The notes under the pieces: model-generated
What the model was told of the DNA's origin: nothing
What the model saw: the letters and a program-made list of their open reading frames with translations, nothing else
The model's database searches: none
Shown: positions 1 through 6,114 of the stretch, piece after piece
Layout: every line of letters begins with the position of its first letter
How positions within the stretch are numbered: position 1 is the stretch's first letter
Assembly: GCA_943324395.2 (NCBI GenBank)
Contig: CALPLL020000112.1
Span: forward strand, 1-6,114
DNA: 6,114 bases
Direction of reading: 5' to 3'
Origin: Rhizobium sp. Q54
GTDB taxonomy: Bacteria; Bacteroidota; Bacteroidia; Flavobacteriales; Flavobacteriaceae
Position numbers and translations under genes: made by a program

Positions 1-2862
1 CAACCTTTACCAGGGGTAAATGTAGTAGTATCAGGCTCATCTAAAGGTGTTGCCACGGATTTCGATGGAAAATTTCAATTGTCAAAAGTAGTGAAAGGCG
101 ACAAAATCGTTTTTTCATTTATTGGATTTAAATCCGAAACAATTGTCTATTCCAATCAAACTTCAATTAGCGTTAGTCTTCAAGAAGATGCAAACTTGCT
201 TAATGAAGTTGTAGTTCAAGTAGGATATGGTACAGTGAAGAAAAAAGACGCTACAGGGTCTATTACTACCGTGACTACGAAAGACTTTAACAAAGGAGCC
301 AACGTAACTGCCGAAAATTTATTAAACGGTAGAGTAGCGGGTCTTTCTATTAATACTAGTGGTGCTCCTGGTTCAGGATCTGAAATTAGAATTCGTGGAG
401 GAGCTTCTTTGAGTGCAAGTAACAATCCGTTGATTGTAATTGATGGTTTACCAGTTGATAATAACACTTCAGTTGGAGCAACTTCAATTATTTCTTCAAT
501 TAACCCTGCAACTATTGAATCTATTACTGTATTAAAAGATGCTTCTGCAACTGCAATTTATGGTTCTAGAGCTTCTAACGGGGTTATTATTATTACTACT
601 AAAAAAGGAGGAAAAAATCTTGAAGTTGAGTATAACTTCCAATTGGGTATTGGTAAAAAAGTAAACCAAGTTAGCGTATTTAGTGCTGACGAATACAGAA
701 ATATTGTACGAGTTAGACAAAATCAAATTGTAGCAGCTGATCCAAGTACAGGGGTTAATTTACCAAACTTACTAGGAACTGCAAATACCAACTGGCAAGA
801 TGAAATATACAAGACTGCTGAAATGGTTGACCAATCATTAACCGTTAAAGGAAGTTTGTTTAATAAAATACCATCTCGTTTAACTTTGGGTAAAACGTAT
901 CAAGAAGGATTGCGTTTAACAAATCAATTTGAAAGAAATACAGTTGGTTTAGCTATGAACCCTAGCTTTTTGAAAGACAATTTAAAAGTGAGATTGAATG
1001 CTAACTATTCAAATGAAAAAAATAGATTTGCTGATGGAGTAGAAGGTTCTGCAATTCGTTTTGACCCTACGCAGCCGGTATATGCTCCTGCAAATACTAA
1101 TTATGGTGGATATTTTGAGTATTTAGCAACTCCAAATGGTGCTCCAATAACAAATGGACCTTGGAATCCAGTTGCTCAACTAATGCAAACGCACGATCAT
1201 GGTACTTACAAAAGAACCTATGGAAATTTAGAATTGGATTACAAGTTACCTTTCTTTCCACAAGTAAGAGCCGTAGTTAATGTAGGATATGACAACAGTA
1301 CTGGAGATCGATTAAAAACGGTTGATAGAAATAGTAGATCAGCTTACGTTAATAATGTATTAAGAGGTGTTAATGAAACTCAATCTGAAACTAAAACAAA
1401 TAGATTGTTTGATAGTTACTTAGTTTATAATAAATCTTTTTCTTCTTTAGCTGTTGAAGCTACTGCAGGTTATTCTTATCAAAAATTCCAAAGAGAAAGT
1501 TATAATAGTTTTAACGTATTAAATCCAAATGCAGAAGCTCCAGATGTTACTACTTATGGAGACCAAGTATTAGTGAGTTTCTTTGGAAGAACCAATTTGA
1601 CTTTTAAGGATAAATACTTAATGACCTTAACGTATAGAAGAGACGGTTCTTCAGTATTTAGTCCAGAGAATCGTTGGGGTAATTTCCCTTCTGCAGCATT
1701 AGCTTGGAAGTTAAAAGAAGAATCGTTCTTAAAAAGCTCAAAATTATTTAGCGATTTGAAATTGCGTTTGGGATGGGGTGTTACTGGTCAACAAGAAATG
1801 GGCGATGCTAGATTTTTATATTTAGAGCCATATTCAATCGGAAACAGCAATTCTCAATATGTGTTTGGTACAATTCCTTATTCTGGTGCAGTTCCAAATT
1901 TTAGAAATGTTAACATTAAATGGGAAGAGACTACCACTATGAACGTAGGTTTGGATTTTGGATTCTTTAATAATAGATTGACAGGAAGCGTAGAAGCATT
2001 CTCTAAAGTTTCTAAAAACTTATTGGTAAAAGCAGCTATTTCTGACGGATCTAACTTTAGTAATGCAGGTTTCCAAAACATTGGAAGTTTAAGTTCAAAA
2101 GGGGTGGAAGTTACCTTGAATGCTGCGATAGTTAAATCTACCAATTTTAACTGGAATGTGAATTTTAATGCTACTAAATTTGAAAGAAGAATTGACGAAT
2201 TGGCATTTAATTCAGATATTTTAACAGGAGATATTGGTGGTGGAACAGGTGGAACAATCCAAATTCATAGCCAAGGATATACACCAAATTCATTTTATGT
2301 GTTCAAACAATTGTACGATGTAAACGGAAGACCGATTCAAGGAGCGTATGCTGATATTAATGGAGATGGAATTGTAAACAATAGTGATAGATACATTAAA
2401 TACAACGGAGATCCAAACATGACTTTCGGATTTGCTTCTAATTTTAATTATAAAAACTTAGATTTCTCATTTAACATGAGAGCAAGTTTGGGTAATCATA
2501 TTTACAACAATATTAATTCAGTAAGTGCTTACTATACTTCTATTCAAAACAATACAGTTTTAGGAAACGTTCCAACTTCAGTTTTGGATACTAATTTTAT
2601 TCAACCTGGAAGTTTAGGAACTCAATCTGATATTTATATCGAAAATGCTTCTTTCTTAAGAATGGACAATGTAACCCTTGGATACAGTTTTCCAAAATGG
2701 TTAGATGGAAAAGCTAGTTTACGTATTAGTGCAGGTGTTCAAAATGCATTTGTATTAACAAAATACAGTGGATTAGATCCTGAGATTACTAATAATGGTA
2801 TCGATAATACAATTTATCCAAGACCAAGAACGCTTTTATTTGGAGCTAATATTAAATTTTAA
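1..2862 (+). CDS. susC: SusC/RagA-family TonB-linked outer-membrane transporter (5' partial)
   Basis: This is the outer-membrane barrel that imports glycan oligosaccharides with energy from TonB-ExbBD. The frame is open from base 1 and gives 953 codons before TAA, so the true start lies upstream; from the usual family layout I estimate some 35-45 residues (signal peptide and first strand) are missing. Domains in order, by window residue: carboxypeptidase-regulatory-like domain at 1-65 (PLPGVNVVV, ATDFDGKF, FIGFKSE); TonB-box region at about 69-77 (EVVVQVGYG); plug at about 79-205, with VIDGLPV and the SusC signature from LKDASATAIYGSRASNG to IIITTKKG; then the beta-barrel, including WEETTTMNVGLDFGFFNNRL and a C-terminal strand ending in Phe. 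A DxNxDGxxxxxD loop lies at 785-796. The susD start follows 11 bases after the stop, so the two are surely co-transcribed. Alpha-glucan specificity is inferred from the neighbours. No frameshift is seen. Confidence 0.96.
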   Translation, partial: QPLPGVNVVVSGSSKGVATDFDGKFQLSKVVKGDKIVFSFIGFKSETIVYSNQTSISVSLQEDANLLNEVVVQVGYGTVKKKDATGSITTVTTKDFNKGANVTAENLLNGRVAGLSINTSGAPGSGSEIRIRGGASLSASNNPLIVIDGLPVDNNTSVGATSIISSINPATIESITVLKDASATAIYGSRASNGVIIITTKKGGKNLEVEYNFQLGIGKKVNQVSVFSADEYRNIVRVRQNQIVAADPSTGVNLPNLLGTANTNWQDEIYKTAEMVDQSLTVKGSLFNKIPSRLTLGKTYQEGLRLTNQFERNTVGLAMNPSFLKDNLKVRLNANYSNEKNRFADGVEGSAIRFDPTQPVYAPANTNYGGYFEYLATPNGAPITNGPWNPVAQLMQTHDHGTYKRTYGNLELDYKLPFFPQVRAVVNVGYDNSTGDRLKTVDRNSRSAYVNNVLRGVNETQSETKTNRLFDSYLVYNKSFSSLAVEATAGYSYQKFQRESYNSFNVLNPNAEAPDVTTYGDQVLVSFFGRTNLTFKDKYLMTLTYRRDGSSVFSPENRWGNFPSAALAWKLKEESFLKSSKLFSDLKLRLGWGVTGQQEMGDARFLYLEPYSIGNSNSQYVFGTIPYSGAVPNFRNVNIKWEETTTMNVGLDFGFFNNRLTGSVEAFSKVSKNLLVKAAISDGSNFSNAGFQNIGSLSSKGVEVTLNAAIVKSTNFNWNVNFNATKFERRIDELAFNSDILTGDIGGGTGGTIQIHSQGYTPNSFYVFKQLYDVNGRPIQGAYADINGDGIVNNSDRYIKYNGDPNMTFGFASNFNYKNLDFSFNMRASLGNHIYNNINSVSAYYTSIQNNTVLGNVPTSVLDTNFIQPGSLGTQSDIYIENASFLRMDNVTLGYSFPKWLDGKASLRISAGVQNAFVLTKYSGLDPEITNNGIDNTIYPRPRTLLFGANIKF
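205..231 (+). other. TonB-box region of the SusC transporter
   Basis: The codons read EVVVQVGYG, directly after the N-terminal regulatory-like domain and directly before the plug (KKKDATGS). A hydrophobic stretch followed by GYG at this junction is the usual TonB-box area in SusC proteins; it is where the periplasmic TonB C-terminal domain is expected to bind. The exact TonB-contacting residues cannot be fixed from sequence alone. Confidence 0.7.
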
Positions 2863-2873
2863 AACAGAAAAAA
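2863..2873 (+). promoter_or_regulatory. A-rich translation initiation region of susD
   Basis: The 11-base susC-susD gap is almost all adenine (AACAGAAAAAA) and has no Shine-Dalgarno sequence. Bacteroidota genes commonly start from A-rich, unstructured leaders rather than anti-SD pairing. It fits efficient re-initiation by ribosomes that finish susC, which would help keep SusC and SusD at matched levels. The function is inferred from composition and position. Confidence 0.45.
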
Positions 2874-4466
2874 ATGAAAAATCTATTTAAATTATCTTAT
2901 TTAGCGGTGGCATTGTCTGTACTTTCTTGTACAAACGATTTGAATACCGTGCCAAAAGATGATGATCTATTTTTATCTGATGATTTCTTCGCTACTGAAG
3001 CTTCTTATAAACAAGGCTTGGCGGGAGTTTATGGTAATTTATCATTAACAGGAACAACAGGCGCTGGATCATCAAATATTTCGGGAATCGATGCTGGTAC
3101 TAGCCAGTATGGAAGATGTCTTTGGTACATGCAAGATTTATCAACAGACGAAGTAATCTGGTCGTACGAAAATGACCCAGGAACTGCAGATATTCAAAGA
3201 ACTAACTGGACAGCTTCTAACCCAATATTCAGAGGAATGTATGGTAGAGCGATGTTCCAAGTAGCTTTAGTAAATGAATATTTAAGACAAACCACAGACG
3301 AAAAATTGAATTCTAGAGGCGTTTCTGCTGCTACTAAAGCGAATGTTCAAAAATACCGTGCTGAGGTTAGAGTGCTTAGAGCTTTAGCTTACTACCATAT
3401 TATGGATATGTTTGGAAAAGCGGCATTTGTGACCGAAAATGATCCAGTAGGAGATTACAGAGGGCCACAATATGACAGACAACAATTATTCAATTTTATT
3501 CAATCTGAACTGTTGGCTTTAGAAAACGATTCTAATTTAGCAAATGCAAGAGCCAATGAATTTGGTAGAGCAGATAAAGGTTTAGCTTGGATGATTCTAG
3601 CTAAAATGTATTTGAACAATCAAAGTTATTTTGGTGTAGCTAAATACAATGAATGTGTTACCTATTGTAATAAAATTGTTGCAGGTGGATATTCATTAGC
3701 AACAAGCTACAGACATAATTTTATGGCTGATAGTAACACTAACAGTGCTAAAAACGAAATCATCTTCCCTATACAATCTGATGGTAGAACTACTCAAAAC
3801 TATGGTCCAACAACAGTAATCATCAACGGTGAAGTGGGATCAATAGAAGGAAACGGAGCTTACCTAGGTGTAGGTGGATGGGGTGGAGCTCTACGTGTTA
3901 GAAAAGAATTTGGAGATAAATTTGCGGATGCTTCATTTGCAAGTGATGCTAGAAATACTTTAATCACTGCAGGTAGAAATCCTATTATTACAACAATTTC
4001 TGATAGAGATAGTGGTTATGTTATTACTAAATTTACTAATAAAACTTCTACAGGAGCGAATGGTTCTGACCAAGGATTTGTAGATACTGATTTTCCATTG
4101 TTCCGTTTAGCAGACGTTTATTTAATGCTATCGGAATGTCAATTAAGAGGAGCAACAGGAGTTACTACAACAGATGCTTTGGGTTATGTTAACTCTTTAA
4201 GAACAAGAGCTAACGGACAAACTATTGCAGCTGGTAATTTAACTTTAGATTTTATTTTAGATGAGCGTTTAAGAGAATTACACTGGGAAGCTCATAGAAG
4301 ACAAGATTTAATTCGTTTTGGTAAATTTACAGGAGGAAGTTACAACTGGGCATGGAAAGGAAATGGAGTAACTGGAATTGCGATTCCTGCATTCTATAAT
4401 TTATATCCTTTACCAGCTGAAAGTATCGCTGCTAATCCAAATTTAATTCAAAACACAGGTTACTAA
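2874..4466 (+). CDS. susD: SusD/RagB-family surface glycan-binding lipoprotein
   Basis: The 530-residue product is a full-length SusD, the surface lipoprotein that caps the SusC barrel and captures oligosaccharides. A basic start (MKNLFK) and hydrophobic stretch lead to a lipobox, VLSC, with the lipidated Cys at residue 19. The N-terminal SusD-like domain covers about 20-270 and includes two TPR-type helical signatures: YRAEVRVLRALAYYHIMDMF at 161-180 and GRADKGLAWMILAKMYLN at 231-248. The C-terminal SusD/RagB domain has FPLFRLADVYLMLSE (407-421), ILDERLRELHWEAHRRQDLI (461-480) and the closing LYPLP..I.ANPNLIQNTGY. The segment GGSYNWAWKGNG (487-498) resembles starch-type SusD proteins of flavobacteria as I recall them. 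W96 and W336 are candidate sugar-stacking residues, but this is inference only. The ATG is 11 bases after the susC stop and gives the signal peptide directly, so the start is secure. Confidence 0.97.
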   Translation: MKNLFKLSYLAVALSVLSCTNDLNTVPKDDDLFLSDDFFATEASYKQGLAGVYGNLSLTGTTGAGSSNISGIDAGTSQYGRCLWYMQDLSTDEVIWSYENDPGTADIQRTNWTASNPIFRGMYGRAMFQVALVNEYLRQTTDEKLNSRGVSAATKANVQKYRAEVRVLRALAYYHIMDMFGKAAFVTENDPVGDYRGPQYDRQQLFNFIQSELLALENDSNLANARANEFGRADKGLAWMILAKMYLNNQSYFGVAKYNECVTYCNKIVAGGYSLATSYRHNFMADSNTNSAKNEIIFPIQSDGRTTQNYGPTTVIINGEVGSIEGNGAYLGVGGWGGALRVRKEFGDKFADASFASDARNTLITAGRNPIITTISDRDSGYVITKFTNKTSTGANGSDQGFVDTDFPLFRLADVYLMLSECQLRGATGVTTTDALGYVNSLRTRANGQTIAAGNLTLDFILDERLRELHWEAHRRQDLIRFGKFTGGSYNWAWKGNGVTGIAIPAFYNLYPLPAESIAANPNLIQNTGY

Positions 4467-4496
4467 AAATAAGTTTAATAAATCAACTACTTTAAA
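4467..4496 (+). promoter_or_regulatory. susD-susE intergenic leader
   Basis: The 30-base gap is AT-rich and carries no Shine-Dalgarno sequence, no GC-rich hairpin and no match to the Bacteroidota TAnnTTTG -7 element. Only a weak AT stem (TTTAA/TTAAA) can be drawn. SusE is therefore expected to be translated from the same transcript as susC-susD, starting from the adenine-rich TTTAAA just before its ATG. Confidence 0.35.
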
Positions 4497-5546
4497 ATGA
4501 AAAATACATTTAAAATTATCATAGCTGCAATAGTATTTGCAACTTTAGGATCTTGTTCAGACGAACAAAATTACCAATTAGCTCAGGCGCAAGGGAGTTT
4601 TACCATTAAAACACCTTTAACAGGAACTTCAACAGTATTAACTCCTGCATTAGGTACTAATCCTGCCTTAACATTGACTTGGAGTGCTGCTGATTTTACA
4701 ACTCCAACACAAGTTACCTATACAGTTCAAATTGCTGTTACAGGAACAAGTTTTGCAACAGTGACTGCTGCAGGAACTACTAATACAACTAACCTTACTT
4801 GGAGCGTTGCTGATTTAAACGGGGCAGTTCTTTCTGCAGGTTTAAGACCTTTCACGCAAGGAAGTATTGATGTTCGTGTAAAAGCTAATGTAGGAAGCGT
4901 AGTTCAATATTCAAACACTATTAACGTGTTGATTACACCTTACACAACTGCTTTACCAACTATTGCAGTACCAGGAAATCACCAAGGATGGTCTCCAGGA
5001 ACGGCTGCTAAGTTGGCATCTGCTGGTTACGGACAAACTAACTATGAAGGTTATATTTGGTTAGATGGTGAATTTAAGTTTGTTGCTCCAGATAACGCTG
5101 GTAACTTCAATTGGGGTAATGACGACTGGGGTGATGACGGAACATTCACTAACAAATTAAAATTAACAAACGAAGTAAATTGTAACGCTGTACCTGCAGG
5201 TTACTATAGATTGAAAGCAAATACCGCTTTACTGACATATTCCCAAGAAAGAACAACATGGGCTATTATCGGAAACGGTACTCCAGGTGGTTGGGGAACT
5301 GATACTCCAATGACTTACAATCCAACTACAAGAAAATGGACTGTAACAGTAACGTTATCTGCTCAATCTGCTCCAAATGACGGAATGAAATTTAGAGCTA
5401 ATGGAAACTGGACATTAAATTATGGAGATACAGGAGCTGATGGTTCACTTGACGAAGGTGGAACTAACATCAGTACTCCAGCAGGAACAAAAACAATTAC
5501 TTTAGACTTAAGTAACCCAAGAGTTTACACTTACACAATCCAATAA
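4497..5546 (+). CDS. susE: SusE-like surface starch-binding lipoprotein with two tandem binding domains
   Basis: This 349-residue lipoprotein is an accessory surface glycan-binding protein of the Sus type, with no enzymatic motif. The signal peptide MKNTFKIIIA... ends in the lipobox LGSC, with the lipidated Cys at residue 20. The residues after it, SDEQ, are acidic, as expected for a Bacteroidota surface-export signal. Residues about 33-147 form the SusE N-terminal (Ig-like) domain, with LTLTWSAADF, VTYTVQIA, TNLTWSVADLN and GSIDVRVKA. Two homologous beta-sandwich binding domains follow at about 155-250 and 253-349. Each begins near a glycine-tryptophan element (W165; W266), contains a (F/M)KF.A...W core (F193-W206; M297-W305) and ends in a YTY/LTY strand. 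It lies 30 bases after susD in the same operon. No separate susF gene follows before the terminator. Starch or maltodextrin is the expected ligand from family resemblance. Confidence 0.92.
   Translation: MKNTFKIIIAAIVFATLGSCSDEQNYQLAQAQGSFTIKTPLTGTSTVLTPALGTNPALTLTWSAADFTTPTQVTYTVQIAVTGTSFATVTAAGTTNTTNLTWSVADLNGAVLSAGLRPFTQGSIDVRVKANVGSVVQYSNTINVLITPYTTALPTIAVPGNHQGWSPGTAAKLASAGYGQTNYEGYIWLDGEFKFVAPDNAGNFNWGNDDWGDDGTFTNKLKLTNEVNCNAVPAGYYRLKANTALLTYSQERTTWAIIGNGTPGGWGTDTPMTYNPTTRKWTVTVTLSAQSAPNDGMKFRANGNWTLNYGDTGADGSLDEGGTNISTPAGTKTITLDLSNPRVYTYTIQ
4959..5543 (+). repeat. Tandem duplication of the carbohydrate-binding domain inside SusE
   Basis: Two protein-level repeats of about 96 residues, roughly 4959-5246 and 5253-5543, can be aligned by eye. 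Shared landmarks are PGNHQGWSPGT against GNGTPGGWGTDT, EFKFVAPDNAGNFNW against GMKFRANGNW, the following Asp/Gly-rich loops (WGNDDWGDDG against YGDTGADGS), and the terminal strands LLTYSQ against VYTYTIQ. The copies are well diverged, so this is an old family feature rather than a recent DNA duplication. Domain boundaries are approximate. Confidence 0.65.
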
Positions 5547-5564
5547 TTTATTATTATTTTATAT

Positions 5565-5595
5565 AAAAAGGGCTTTCTATTGAAAGCCCTTTTTT
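5565..5595 (+). terminator. Strong intrinsic terminator after susE
   Basis: Bases 5565-5577 (AAAAAGGGCTTTC) pair perfectly with 5582-5594 (GAAAGCCCTTTTT) around a four-base TATT loop. The result is a 13-bp stem with a GC-rich core (GGGC/GCCC), and a run of six T covers 5590-5595. It begins 18 bases after the susE stop. The A-run on the left flank means it might also act, more weakly, on the other strand. The next gene starts 16 bases beyond the T-run, so the element probably limits rather than fully blocks transcription into that gene. Confidence 0.9.
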
Positions 5596-5611
5596 AAAAT
5601 ATTTTAATATC

Positions 5612-6114
5612 ATGAAAAAAATCTACTTTATTTTTTGTTTTATTAGTACCCTAGGGTTTTCTCAAGTCTCTTGGCAAGGCGGAGTAACACCTGAATCCAA
5701 TCAATCGGCAACTATTTTATTTGATAAAACTGGAACTGGACTTGCTGCTTACACGGGAACTATATACGCGCATACTGGCGTTACTTTAAATGGAACCGCT
5801 TGGTCAAATGTAATTGGAAGTTGGGGAAATAATACCACTCAACCCGCATTGACATTAGTTTCTGGAAATATATATAAATTAATTTTAACTCCAGCCATTC
5901 TTGGTTATTATGGGGTGTCAACTGGGGTAGTAACAAAAATCAATGTAGTTTTTAGAAGTGATTCAGGTTCAGCACAAACAGTAGATTTAGAATTGAATGT
6001 TGGGGCATTTCAATCCACATTGGTTCAACCCACACTTAATAGTACTACAGTAATAAACTCAGGAGGAAGTCTATCTATTTCTGCCAACAATACCGGTGGA
6101 AACGCAAGCTATAA
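5612..6114 (+). CDS. Secreted protein, probable N-terminal part of an alpha-amylase-family enzyme (3' partial)
   Basis: An ATG at 5612 opens a frame that runs without a stop to the window end (167 codons plus two bases). Residues 1-17 (MKKIYFIFCFISTLGFS) form a signal peptide likely cut before Gln18; there is no lipobox at the cut site, so the product should be soluble or secreted. Residues about 19-133 form a beta-rich domain with VSWQGGVTPE, a YAHTGV element at 52-57, SWGNNTTQPALTL, ILGYYGVSTG and VFRSDSG (113-119). From memory, this type of domain sits at the N-terminus of flavobacterial secreted alpha-amylases that end in a type IX secretion tail. An Ig-like segment begins at about 137 (VQPTLNSTTVINSGGSLSIS). 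The catalytic domain, if present, lies beyond the window, so the enzyme call is inference from this domain and from its place next to susCDE. An alternative is a non-catalytic binding protein filling the SusF role. Confidence 0.68.
   Translation, partial: MKKIYFIFCFISTLGFSQVSWQGGVTPESNQSATILFDKTGTGLAAYTGTIYAHTGVTLNGTAWSNVIGSWGNNTTQPALTLVSGNIYKLILTPAILGYYGVSTGVVTKINVVFRSDSGSAQTVDLELNVGAFQSTLVQPTLNSTTVINSGGSLSISANNTGGNASY

Noticed and set aside
216..467. Minus-strand open frame of 83 codons
   Set aside because: It lies wholly inside the SusC plug, where the + strand encodes conserved family motifs. It has no recognisable domain and is a shadow of that coding sequence.
532..726. Minus-strand open frame of 64 codons
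   Set aside because: It is antisense to the conserved SusC signature LKDASATAIYG. Its low-complexity Ser/Asn/Phe-rich product reflects the reverse complement of AT-rich codons.
881..1030. TAnnTTTG matches (TAACTTTG at 881-888, TAGATTTG at 1023-1030) as internal promoters
   Set aside because: Both are inside the SusC barrel coding region, and such 6-of-8 matches are frequent by chance in AT-rich DNA. For the first, the nearest upstream TTG is 22 bases away, not the usual spacing of about 19. No gene start lies nearby.
1878..2144. Minus-strand open frame of 88 codons
   Set aside because: It is antisense to SusC barrel strands with conserved sequence (WEETTTMNVGLDFG), and no domain or start context supports it.
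79..2862. TTG at 79 as the start of the SusC gene
   Set aside because: The frame is open upstream to base 1, and the 26 upstream codons encode a clear part of the regulatory-like domain (PLPGVNVVV, ATDFDGKF). A start at 79 would cut this domain and leave no signal peptide. The gene is simply cut by the window edge.
5620..5638. Lipoprotein signal for the last gene using Cys9 (YFIFC)
   Set aside because: The Cys lies only nine residues from the start, in the middle of the hydrophobic stretch, with bulky Phe at -1 and no small residues before it. An ordinary signal peptidase I cut near FS-Q at residue 17/18 fits better.
1..6114. A novel defence, mobile or RNA-based system
   Set aside because: All coding space is filled by SusC, SusD, SusE and a secreted glycan-related protein. 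No transposase, integrase, direct repeat array, tRNA or structured RNA other than the terminator hairpin was seen.

Overview
The window is an AT-rich stretch of a Bacteroidota genome, most likely from a Flavobacterium-like member of the Flavobacteriia. The evidence is a SusC/SusD pair, Bacteroidota-type lipoprotein signals, A-rich gene starts without Shine-Dalgarno sequences, and closely family-like SusE sequence. It covers part of a polysaccharide utilization locus (PUL) of the starch/maltodextrin type. All genes are on the + strand and coding density is very high.

Layout: (1) positions 1-2862, a SusC-type TonB-dependent outer-membrane transporter whose 5' end (signal peptide and first strand of the N-terminal domain) lies outside the window; (2) 2874-4466, a complete SusD lipoprotein; (3) 4497-5546, a complete SusE-like lipoprotein with an N-terminal SusE domain and two tandem carbohydrate-binding domains; (4) 5565-5595, a strong intrinsic terminator hairpin; (5) 5612 to the window end, the start of a secreted protein that I read as the N-terminal, non-catalytic part of an alpha-amylase-family enzyme. 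It has a cleavable signal peptide and is open to the right edge.

How they should work together (family knowledge): the secreted enzyme cuts starch or other alpha-glucan outside the cell. SusE and SusD hold the glucan and its oligosaccharides at the surface. SusD acts as a lid on the SusC barrel, which imports oligosaccharides using TonB energy. The substrate is inferred from the SusE domains and from the tail sequences of SusD and SusE, not from a catalytic domain seen here.

I see no CRISPR array, insertion sequence, tRNA, rRNA, phage gene or new system. There is no gene-free stretch over 300 bases; the longest gap is 65 bases (5547-5611). The most notable point is regulatory: a strong terminator sits between susE and the putative amylase gene, with almost no room for a new promoter after it.
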